This document shows, piece by piece, positions 49,576 to 57,202 of a DNA stretch of 64,000 nucleotides. The DNA is taken from NCBI RefSeq assembly GCF_005952805.1, contig NZ_CP040709.1:620001-684000 (forward strand). The letters run 5' to 3'. The stretch's first letter is position 1; each line of letters opens with the position of its first letter. The notes under the pieces are model-generated. The model was not told the DNA's origin. It saw only the letters and a list, made by a program, of their open reading frames with translations, and did not search any database. The stretch comes from Inhella inkyongensis (GTDB taxonomy: Bacteria; Pseudomonadota; Gammaproteobacteria; Burkholderiales; Burkholderiaceae_C). Both the position numbers and the translations under genes were made by a program.

Positions 49576-51387
49576 ATGACAGTCCTGCGTTCATTCGTGA
49601 TTCTTCTTGTTGGAGTGCTGCTTGGCTTTGCTGCTGGTGGGGCATCGGCCGAAGAGTTCTTGGAGCCCGGCCAGGCCTTCAAGTTGGCGGTCCGCGGTCA
49701 GAGCAGTGTGCAGGTTCAGTTTGAGATCGCACCCGGCTATTACCTGTACCGCGAACAGTTAAAGATCTCGGACGCGGCAGGCCAGCCCTATTTGCTCAAG
49801 CTGCCAGACGGCAAGCGCAAGTTTGATGAGACTTTTCAGAAGGAAGTTGAGACTTACAGAGATCGATTGAGCTTCGATCTGGATGTCGGGTCGATGCAGG
49901 AGCTGCAGATCACAGCCCAGGGATGCGCTGACAAGGGCCTGTGCTATCCGCCCATGACGGTGCGAGTCCTCAAGGTGGAGTCCGCGGAGGCGTCATGGCG
50001 CATAGAGCCTCAAGTTGAGGGCGCTCCGGTCTTTGGCGCGGCGTCTTGGCAGGCAGCTACTTCGGCTGGGCTCGCTTCCAAGCCTCCTGAGCAGGCTGGG
50101 CAGTCCGGTGTGGATCAGGGGCTGGCGGGCCTTCTCGGCTCAGGGCGTTGGTGGGCCGCGGTCTTGGGCTTCGGACTGGCCGGGCTGGGGCTGTCGCTGA
50201 CGCCCTGTGTGCTGCCGATGCTCCCTATCTTGTCCAGCATCATCATGGGTGGCGCGCGCCCAGTTTCTCGTCGCCGAGGCTTCTTGCTAGCTCTTTGCTA
50301 CAGCGCCGGCATGGTGTTGGTGTACACGGCCCTCGGAGTGGCCGCTGGCCTGGCGGGCGAAGGGCTCGCTGCCTATCTTCAGGCGCCGTGGGTGTTGCTG
50401 AGCTTCGCGACCATCATGGTGCTGTTGGCCCTTTCCATGTTTGGCGCCTATGAGCTGCAGCTGCCGTCTGGCTTGCAACAGCGTCTGACCCAAAGCTCCC
50501 AAGGACTGGAGGGCGGGCGTTGGGTGTCGGTGTTCGTCATGGGGGCCTTGTCCGCGCTGATCGTCGGCCCCTGTGTGGCGCCCCCATTGGCAGGTGCTCT
50601 TGTTTATATCAGTCAAAGTCGGGATGTTTGGCTCGGGGGCTCGGCCCTGTTCGCCTTGGCTTGCGGGATGAGTGTTCCGTTGCTCCTGCTGGGGCTCTCG
50701 GCCGGCAGTCTGTTGCCCAAGACCGGCCCTTGGATGGAGCGAATCAAGCATCTGTTTGGCTTCGGTCTGTTGGCGGTGGCGATCTGGTTGGGGCAGCCGG
50801 CCCTGCCCTGGGCCTTCGCGCAGGCCCTATGGGGGGCTTGGATGGTAGGTTTGGCGGCCATGGCTTGGCCGCATATGTCCGGTCCGTCAGCACCCGCACG
50901 CTGGTTGCGCCAGGTACTCGCTTTAGCGCTTGCCTTTGTGGGCGTGCTCCAGTGGTGGGGGGCGGCACAGGGCGGCACCGATCCTCTGCGCCCCGTCGCC
51001 ACTGCGCCGGGTGCCGCGCCCGCTGCCGCACACTCGCGCTTTGAGCGCATCGCCAATGTCGAAGACCTTGAGGCGCGATTGGCCAAGGCGGACCGGCCGG
51101 TGATTCTTGATTTCTATGCGGATTGGTGCGTGTCTTGCAAGGAGATGGAGCGCTTCACTTTTGCGGATCCTCAAGTGGCGGCGCGCATGTCAGGGGCATT
51201 GCTGCTCCAGGCCGACGTCACCCGCAACTCGGAGGAAGACCGCGAGTTGCTGAAGAGGTTCAAACTTTTTGGACCTCCGGCAATCCTGTTCTTTGACGCC
51301 AAAGGCCAAGAGCTCGAAGGACTTCGCGTGGTCGGCTACCAGCCACCAGCCCGCTTCATTCCGGTACTTTCTGCGGCGGGCCTCTAG
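49576..51387 (+). CDS. dsbD: Thiol:disulfide interchange protein DsbD
   Basis: 603 aa from ATG 49576 (CGAGGG upstream). Carries electrons from cytoplasmic thioredoxin to the periplasm for disulfide isomerisation and cytochrome c assembly. Signal peptide, then the periplasmic alpha domain with its Cys pair in GCADKGLCYPP; about eight membrane helices with the redox Cys in SLTPCVLPMLP and GPCVAPPLAGA; a C-terminal thioredoxin-like gamma domain with WCVSC (DFYADWCVSCKEMERFTF). All six redox Cys are present. It probably has its own promoter, as a terminator precedes it. Confidence 0.96.
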   Translation: MTVLRSFVILLVGVLLGFAAGGASAEEFLEPGQAFKLAVRGQSSVQVQFEIAPGYYLYREQLKISDAAGQPYLLKLPDGKRKFDETFQKEVETYRDRLSFDLDVGSMQELQITAQGCADKGLCYPPMTVRVLKVESAEASWRIEPQVEGAPVFGAASWQAATSAGLASKPPEQAGQSGVDQGLAGLLGSGRWWAAVLGFGLAGLGLSLTPCVLPMLPILSSIIMGGARPVSRRRGFLLALCYSAGMVLVYTALGVAAGLAGEGLAAYLQAPWVLLSFATIMVLLALSMFGAYELQLPSGLQQRLTQSSQGLEGGRWVSVFVMGALSALIVGPCVAPPLAGALVYISQSRDVWLGGSALFALACGMSVPLLLLGLSAGSLLPKTGPWMERIKHLFGFGLLAVAIWLGQPALPWAFAQALWGAWMVGLAAMAWPHMSGPSAPARWLRQVLALALAFVGVLQWWGAAQGGTDPLRPVATAPGAAPAAAHSRFERIANVEDLEARLAKADRPVILDFYADWCVSCKEMERFTFADPQVAARMSGALLLQADVTRNSEEDRELLKRFKLFGPPAILFFDAKGQELEGLRVVGYQPPARFIPVLSAAGL

Positions 51388-51412
51388 ACAGCATTCAAAA
51401 TCATGCTATAGT
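51385..51412 (+). promoter_or_regulatory. Initiator tRNA promoter
   Basis: TAGACA (51385-51390), 16-base spacer, TATAGT (51407-51412). The -35 box overlaps the dsbD stop. Start point about 51419, shortly before the tRNA. Confidence 0.6.
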
Positions 51413-51426
51413 CACATTCTTCCAGA

Positions 51427-51503
<77 letters not shown>

Positions 51504-51511
51504 GTTTCAAG

Positions 51512-51537
51512 AAACGCCGGCCACAAGCCGGCGTTTT
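51512..51537 (+). terminator. Intrinsic terminator after tRNA-fMet
   Basis: AAACGCCGGC-CACAA-GCCGGCGTTT followed by TCG; ten pairs, T-run of four. Confidence 0.85.
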
Positions 51538-51661
51538 CGTTTGTGCGATCGAATTGATCGCGCTCAGTCCACAATCCAGCGCGTTTCAGGGATGACTGGA
51601 GCGCGCGGCGCCAAGTCCAAAGATTGCGCGCCGCTGACCTCGCTCCTTCGAGGAAGACTCA

Positions 51662-52306
51662 ATGACTGATGAAGTGCAGGCCCCGCAAGCCGCCCCCAGC
51701 GAAGCCCCCAAGCCCATTAGTGAGGCGCAGGCGGCAGGCAACTTGCTCAAGCAGCTCTTCCCCGCGCTTTTTGCCGGGGCGCCCAAGCCCATCAAGCTGA
51801 AGATTCAATCGGACATCGAGGCGCGTGCCCCGGGGCGGATCACCAAAGCCGCGCTGACGGCCTTCCTGCGCCGTCATACGGCTACCACGGCCTACCTGAA
51901 TGCGCTCACACGGGCGAAGCAGCGCTTCGACCTTGACGGCCAGCCGGCCGGCGAACTGAGCTCTGAGCACAAGGCTGCTGCGGTGGCTGCTTTGGCAGAC
52001 CGCAAGGCCCGCATGCAACAGCGCGACGCGGAGATGGCGCAGGCTCGCCAGTGGCGTGCCGATCTGCTGCGTGACTACGAGCGCAGCGCGTTCTCACGGG
52101 CAAACTTTTGCGCGCTGAAGAACGTCGCTGAGGCGGCGCTGGATGCCCTGTTGGAACAAGCCCGAACAGAGCGTGCTGCACAACCCGTGCGGCCGACGCG
52201 CACCGACGATCGGCGCGCCCGCGAGCCAGGAAAGCGCCCGCAGCGCGCAGGGGAGCCGGGTCGTCAGGAGCGCCGCCCAAGCGGACGACGCGATCCCAAG
52301 GCTTGA
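51662..52306 (+). CDS. ProQ/FinO family RNA chaperone
   Basis: 214 aa with GAGGAAGACTCA before the ATG. The FinO-like domain (about residues 25-120) has LLKQLFPALFAGAPKPIKL, IKAALTAFLRRHTATTAYL-type segment (ITKAALTAFLRRHTATTAYL) and RFDLDGQPAGELSSEHKAAA. Such proteins bind structured sRNAs and mRNA 3' ends. A C-terminal Arg/Pro-rich tail follows, probably disordered. Stops are head to tail with the convergent small gene at 52307 with no gap. Confidence 0.88.
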   Translation: MTDEVQAPQAAPSEAPKPISEAQAAGNLLKQLFPALFAGAPKPIKLKIQSDIEARAPGRITKAALTAFLRRHTATTAYLNALTRAKQRFDLDGQPAGELSSEHKAAAVAALADRKARMQQRDAEMAQARQWRADLLRDYERSAFSRANFCALKNVAEAALDALLEQARTERAAQPVRPTRTDDRRAREPGKRPQRAGEPGRQERRPSGRRDPKA

Positions 52307-52513
52307 TTAGCGGTCTACGCTGTCGCAGCCCGGGCTGCAGATTCGTTCATTGCGGCCCAGGATCTTCAAGCTGCGCAGGCTGGCCGGCAGGCGGTGCTTG
52401 CCGCACTTAAAACACGAGCGCATATGCCCGCTGCCAAAGAAAGGTGAGCCGCTAACCTTGGCTTCGTAGCGCAGGCCGTCATCGCGCACGGCCGTGTGGG
52501 TGTCCTGGAGCAT
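52307..52513 (-). CDS. Small Cys-rich protein, paralogue A (68 aa)
   Basis: Contains DGLRYEAKVSGSPF, then CFKCGKHR (C-x2-C) and ICSPGC (C-x3-C), spaced to form a small zinc finger, plus basic LRSLKILGR between them. The same layout, with clear residue matches, occurs in the next upstream gene at 52606, so the two are tandem duplicates. ATG at 52513; weak ribosome binding site. Function unknown; a nucleic-acid-binding or zinc-structural role is an inference. Confidence 0.68.
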   Translation of the reverse strand: MLQDTHTAVRDDGLRYEAKVSGSPFFGSGHMRSCFKCGKHRLPASLRSLKILGRNERICSPGCDSVDR

Positions 52514-52605
52514 GAGGGCGGGTTCCGAAAGGGTCGATGACCCATCCTAGGCCGCGCTCATGACAGTTTGCCTAGCGGTTTGCCCGGTGCAAGCCCGGGC
52601 ATTGC

Positions 52606-52848
52606 TCAAGGCTTTTTCGTGGTGAGTTGTTCTTCGAGCTCTTTGCAGGATGGCGCGCAAACCGGCTGGCTCTTGCCCAGCAGCTTGCGCGACTTCAGCA
52701 TGGCGCGAGGCCGATGCTTGCCGCAAAGAAAACAAGACATCGTTGCTGCACCAAAGGACGAGGTGGCCGCGAACGGCGAACCGGGTGCCTTGGACTTGTA
52801 GCGTAGGCCGTCGGCCTCGATCAAGGTTTTGGTGGTTTCCTTCGCCAC
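52606..52848 (-). CDS. Small Cys-rich protein, paralogue B (80 aa)
   Basis: Start taken at GTG 52848 (AGGAATAGC upstream), giving 80 aa; the frame is open further but without coding signature. Reads DGLRYKSKAPGSPF, CFLCGKHRPR, LKSRKLLGK, VCAPSC, then a charged tail. Shares with the gene at 52307 the DGLRY, GSPF, CGKHR, K-LLG and C-x3-C elements. Separated from it by 92 bp. Probably an operon of the two. Confidence 0.7.
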   Translation of the reverse strand: MAKETTKTLIEADGLRYKSKAPGSPFAATSSFGAATMSCFLCGKHRPRAMLKSRKLLGKSQPVCAPSCKELEEQLTTKKP

Positions 52849-52976
52849 GCTATTCCTGCCTGTTATCTGAGTTCGTGTGGATGGCGTAGCCGCCGGCTGG
52901 TGTGGGCCCGGCGGCGAAGGGTGCGATTGTCGCTCAAGCCGCGGGGCTCGGACCAGTTGGGCCAGACCCGAAGCCG

Positions 52977-53738
52977 CTAAATCCCTTGAAAGCAGGGGCT
53001 GCGGCGCGCCTGCCACGCGGCCACGCCCTCCTTTAAATCGGCAGACGCGGCGCACCGTTGCTGTGCGGCCGCCAATTCATCGAGGTCAAGCTGACCGGCC
53101 GCCAGTCGATTGAGCGCTTGCTTCATGCCGCGCAGGGCCAGCGGCGCCAGCCCGCGAATTTCGGCTACCAAAGCCTGCACACGAGGTTCCAGGGCGGCGG
53201 GGTCACCCAGCAACTCATCGAGAAAGTGCGTGCGCAACATCGCTTGCGCGTCCAGGGTCTGGGCGGCCAGCAGCAAGCGCTTAGCGGGCCCAAGACCCAA
53301 TCGGCTGACCAAGCGGCGCATGCCGCCGCCGTAATAGTGCAGACCCAGCTGTGCTGCCGGGATGGCCATCTGGCACTTCGGCGTGCCCAGCCTGAAGTCG
53401 CAGGCCAGTGCCAAGTCGGTGGCGCCGCCCCAGACGCCCCCCTGCAACGCAGCAATGGTGATGGCTGGTAGCGACTCCCAGCGGCTGCACAGGGCTTCGA
53501 ACAGCGCAGGTGCATCCACGCCGGGTACGGCATCGATGTGGAAGCCGCTGCAAAAGTGGGGCCCCTGTGCTTGCAGCACCACAACTCGCACCTCCTGGTG
53601 GGCCTCCAGGGCGATGGCATGGGCTTCCAGCGTCTGCAAATCCTCCAATTCGAGCCGGTTGGCCAAGGCAGGGCGACGAAGCGTAACGGTGGCCACGGGG
53701 CCGTCGATGTCCAGTGCGGGGCTAAGTGCGTGTTGCAT
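52977..53738 (-). CDS. Enoyl-CoA hydratase/isomerase family protein
   Basis: 253 aa from ATG 53738. Crotonase fold: VATVTLRRPALANRL near the N-terminus, oxyanion-hole segments HFCSGFHIDA and LQGGVWGGATDLALACDFRL, then LGLHYYGGGMRRL. The usual catalytic Glu of enoyl-CoA hydratases near the GG-x-x-x-x-Q segment is not obvious (Gly-Gly-Met-Arg-Arg here), so the exact reaction is uncertain. Divergent from yajC. Confidence 0.85.
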   Translation of the reverse strand: MQHALSPALDIDGPVATVTLRRPALANRLELEDLQTLEAHAIALEAHQEVRVVVLQAQGPHFCSGFHIDAVPGVDAPALFEALCSRWESLPAITIAALQGGVWGGATDLALACDFRLGTPKCQMAIPAAQLGLHYYGGGMRRLVSRLGLGPAKRLLLAAQTLDAQAMLRTHFLDELLGDPAALEPRVQALVAEIRGLAPLALRGMKQALNRLAAGQLDLDELAAAQQRCAASADLKEGVAAWQARRSPCFQGI

Positions 53739-53845
53739 GCGGACATTCTGCCGGCCCCTAAAATGCCCGATTCCTCCGCCCGGCAATCGCCGGGTGGGTT
53801 CTCATGCCGCAGTGCTCAAACGCTGCTTTTGGAACGAGTTCCCCT

Positions 53846-54169
53846 GTGCTGATCTCCAACGCATTTGCCCAGGCCGCCGCGCCGGCCGCTACGCCCGAGT
53901 CGGGTCTGATGAGCATGCTGCCCTTGCTGGCCATGTTTGTGGTGCTGTACTTCATCATGATCCGCCCGCAGATGAAGCGGCAGAAGGAGCACAAGGCCAT
54001 GATCGAGGCCTTGGCCAAAGGCGACGAAGTGGTCACCGGTGGCGGTCTGTTGGGTCGTGTGGCCAAGCTGGGTGAAAGCGTGCTGCATATCGAGCTGGCC
54101 GCGGGCGTCGAAGTCCAGATCCAGCGTTCGGCCGTTGTTCAAGTGCTGCCCAAGGGCACCCTGAAGTAA
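53846..54169 (+). CDS. yajC: Preprotein translocase subunit YajC
   Basis: 107 aa from GTG 53846, giving the family-like start MLISNAFAQAAA; an ATG at 53804 would add 14 atypical residues. One membrane helix MSMLPLLAMFVVLYFIMIRP, followed by QMKRQKEHKAMIEALAKGDE and VVTGGGLLGRVAKLGE. Accessory to SecDF; same operon as secD and secF. Confidence 0.93.
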   Translation: MLISNAFAQAAAPAATPESGLMSMLPLLAMFVVLYFIMIRPQMKRQKEHKAMIEALAKGDEVVTGGGLLGRVAKLGESVLHIELAAGVEVQIQRSAVVQVLPKGTLK

Positions 54170-54243
54170 TCCAGCAGGCCCGGCTGGGCCTGCGTTCTGC
54201 TGCGGGCGACCCATGCGGTCGCCCGTTGCCCCTGGGAGGGGCC

Positions 54244-56133
54244 ATGAATCGCTATCCGCTTTGGAAGTATTTGGTGCTGGCGGTGGCACTGTTGTTGGGC
54301 GTCATCTACACCTTGCCGAATTGGTTCGGTGAGGCGCCGGCAGTGCAAGTCTCCAGCGGCCGTGCCACGGTCAAGGTCAACAGCGAGACGCGCGATCGCG
54401 TCAGTGCTGCGTTGAGCGAGGCCAAGATCAGTGCCGACTTTGTGCAGTGGGAAGGCAGCTCGGTGCGTGCACGCTTTGCCGACACCGATGTTCAGATCAA
54501 GGCCAAGGACGCAATTGCCAAGGCCCTGAATCCCGATCCGGCCAATCCGGACTATGTCGTCGCTCTCAACCTGTTGTCGCGCTCGCCGCAGTGGCTGACC
54601 AGCCTGCGCGCCTTCCCGATGTATCTCGGGCTGGATCTGCGCGGGGGTGTCCACTTCCTGATGGAAGTCGACATGAAGTCGGCGATCACCAAGAAGACCG
54701 ATGCCTTGGTGGGCGATGTGCGCACTCAGTTGCGCGACAAAGGCATCCGCCACGCCGGGGTGAGCAAGGAGGGCCAGCGCGTCCTGGTGGCCTTCCGCGA
54801 CGCTGCGACGCTGGAAGCCGCTCGTCAACATCTGCAGGACCGCCAGCCAGATATGAACTGGACGTCCAGTGGAGCAGGCACTGAGTTGCAGCTGGCTGGT
54901 GCCCTGAAGCCGGCCGCTTTGTTGGCTGTGCAAGAGGGCGCGCTGAAGCAGAACATCAATACCCTGCACAACCGCATCAACGAGCTGGGCGTGGCCGAGC
55001 CGGTGATCCAGCAGCAGGGTTTGAATCGCGTGGTGGTGCAACTGCCGGGCGTGCAGGACACCGCCAAGGCCAAGGACATCATTGGCCGCACCGCCACCTT
55101 GGAAGTGCGCCTGGTGGACGACAGCGCCGAGGCGCAGGCTGCGCTGGCTGGCACGGCTCCGGTGCCCTTCGGCACCGAGCGTTTTGTGGAGCGCGGTGGC
55201 CAGGCCTTGATCGTCAAGCGTCAGGTGGTGCTGACGGGCGAGAACCTCAACGATGCCCAAGCGGGCTTCGATGATCGGCAAAACCCTGCCGTGCACCTGA
55301 GCCTGGACTCCCGTGGCGCGCGCATCTTCAAGGATGTGACGCGCGAGAACATCAAGAAGCGCATGGCCATCCTCTTGTTCGAAAAGGGCAAGGGCGAGGT
55401 CGTGACCGCGCCGGTGATTCAAAGCGAAATCGGCGGTGGCCGGGTGCAGATTTCCGGTGCCATGACCACCACCGAGGCGGCGGATACGGCTCTGCTGCTG
55501 CGCGCCGGCTCGCTGGCCGCGCCGATGGAAATCATCGAAGAGCGCACCATTGGTCCCGCCCTGGGTGCCGAGAACATTGCGCGCGGCTTCCAGTCGGTGA
55601 TCTGGGGCTTCGTGGCGGTGGCGGCCTTCATGTGCGTGTACTACATGCTGTTCGGCCTGATCTCGTCGCTGGCGCTGGGCTTCAACCTGCTGCTGCTGGT
55701 GGCGGTGCTCTCCATGATGCAGGCCACCCTGAGCCTGCCGGGCATGGCCGCCATTGCGCTGGTGCTGGGCATGGCCATCGACTCCAACGTGCTGATCAAT
55801 GAGCGCATCCGCGAGGAGTTGCGCGCCGGTGTGGCCCCGCAAACGGCCATCCACATTGGTTACGAGCGCGCCTTCGCCACCATCCTGGACTCCAACGTCA
55901 CCACTCTCATCGCCGGCGTCGCCTTGTTGGTCTTCGGTTCCGGTCCGGTCAAGGGCTTTGCCGTGGTGCATTGCCTGGGCATCCTGACCTCGATGTTCTC
56001 GGCCGTGATGTTCTCGCGCGCCCTGGTCAATCTCTGGTACGGCAGCAAGCGCAAGCTGCAGTCGGTGGCCATCGGCCAAGTCTGGCGCGGTGGCAACACC
56101 GCCCCGCAGCAAGAAGCGCAGCAGGAGGGCTAA
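54244..56133 (+). CDS. secD: Protein translocase subunit SecD
   Basis: 629 aa from ATG 54244 (GGGAGGGGCC upstream). Proton-driven pulling of exported proteins on the periplasmic side. TM1 YLVLAVALLLGVIYTLPNWF, LGLDLRGGVHFLMEVDM, a large periplasmic domain, then five C-terminal helices with LGMAIDSNVLINERIREELR holding the conserved Asp and Arg. Confidence 0.97.
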   Translation: MNRYPLWKYLVLAVALLLGVIYTLPNWFGEAPAVQVSSGRATVKVNSETRDRVSAALSEAKISADFVQWEGSSVRARFADTDVQIKAKDAIAKALNPDPANPDYVVALNLLSRSPQWLTSLRAFPMYLGLDLRGGVHFLMEVDMKSAITKKTDALVGDVRTQLRDKGIRHAGVSKEGQRVLVAFRDAATLEAARQHLQDRQPDMNWTSSGAGTELQLAGALKPAALLAVQEGALKQNINTLHNRINELGVAEPVIQQQGLNRVVVQLPGVQDTAKAKDIIGRTATLEVRLVDDSAEAQAALAGTAPVPFGTERFVERGGQALIVKRQVVLTGENLNDAQAGFDDRQNPAVHLSLDSRGARIFKDVTRENIKKRMAILLFEKGKGEVVTAPVIQSEIGGGRVQISGAMTTTEAADTALLLRAGSLAAPMEIIEERTIGPALGAENIARGFQSVIWGFVAVAAFMCVYYMLFGLISSLALGFNLLLLVAVLSMMQATLSLPGMAAIALVLGMAIDSNVLINERIREELRAGVAPQTAIHIGYERAFATILDSNVTTLIAGVALLVFGSGPVKGFAVVHCLGILTSMFSAVMFSRALVNLWYGSKRKLQSVAIGQVWRGGNTAPQQEAQQEG

Positions 56134-56136
56134 GCC

Positions 56137-57171
56137 ATGGAATTCTTCCGAATCAAGCGGGACATCCCGTTCATGAAGCACGCGTTGGTTTTCAACGTCG
56201 TGTCCTTTCTGACCTTTGCGGCGGCGGTGTTCTTCCTCGTCACCAAGGGACTGAATTTCTCCATCGAGTTCACCGGTGGCACGGTGATGGAGGTCGAGTA
56301 CAACCACACGGCGAATGCGCAGCACACCCGGGAGTTGATTGAGCCGCTGGGCCTTGGCGAAATCCAGGTGCAGAACTTCGGCAGCTCGCGCGACCTGATG
56401 CTGCGCCTGCCGGTGCGTCCGGGCAAAAAGCAGAGCGAGGTGGTGGGCGAGGTCTTCGGCCTGCTGTGCCAGGCCGAACAAGGCAAGGTCGAGACCAAGG
56501 CCTATGTCAGCGAGAAGGGCGAGTCCATCAGCAAGCAGGTCTGCGTCAATGCGCAGGGTGCCGAGCCGCTCAAGCTGACCCGCAGCGAGGTCGTGGGCCC
56601 CTCAGTGGGTGCGGAGCTGGCCGCCGACGCGGCCAAGGCCCTGGCCTTCACCGTGGTCGGCATCATGATCTACCTGGCCTTCCGCTTCGAGTGGAAGTTC
56701 TCGGTGGCCGGCATCATTGCCAACCTGCACGACGTGGTGATCATCCTGGGCTTCTTCGCCTACTTTCAGTGGGAGTTCTCGCTCTCGGTGCTGGCGGCGG
56801 TGCTGGCGGTGCTGGGATATTCGGTGAACGAGTCGGTGGTGATCTTTGACCGTGTGCGCGAAGCCTTCCGCAAGTACCGCAAGCTCAGCACGCACGAGGT
56901 CATCGACCATGCCATCACCTCGACCATGAGCCGGACGGTGATCACCCACGGCAGCACGCAGCTGATGGTGCTGTCGATGCTGATCTTTGGTGGTCCGACG
57001 TTGCACTATTTCGCGGTGGCCTTGACCATCGGCATCTTGTTCGGCATCTACTCCTCGGTGTTTGTGGCTGCGGCCATCGCGATGTGGCTGGGCGTCAAAC
57101 GCGAGGACCTGGTCAAGGTCAGCGCCAAGGTCGAGGACCCGGACGATCCGAACGCCGGAGCCGTGGTGTAA
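56137..57171 (+). CDS. secF: Protein translocase subunit SecF
   Basis: 344 aa, six membrane helices. FSIEFTGGTVMEV in the first periplasmic segment, VGPSVGAELAADAAKALAF, and GYSVNESVVIFDRVREAFRK with the conserved Asp-Arg motif. Pairs with SecD; 3 bp after secD. Confidence 0.97.
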   Translation: MEFFRIKRDIPFMKHALVFNVVSFLTFAAAVFFLVTKGLNFSIEFTGGTVMEVEYNHTANAQHTRELIEPLGLGEIQVQNFGSSRDLMLRLPVRPGKKQSEVVGEVFGLLCQAEQGKVETKAYVSEKGESISKQVCVNAQGAEPLKLTRSEVVGPSVGAELAADAAKALAFTVVGIMIYLAFRFEWKFSVAGIIANLHDVVIILGFFAYFQWEFSLSVLAAVLAVLGYSVNESVVIFDRVREAFRKYRKLSTHEVIDHAITSTMSRTVITHGSTQLMVLSMLIFGGPTLHYFAVALTIGILFGIYSSVFVAAAIAMWLGVKREDLVKVSAKVEDPDDPNAGAVV

Positions 57172-57202
57172 GGTCGAGCCCCCTCTCGCTGCCGCCTACC
57201 CG

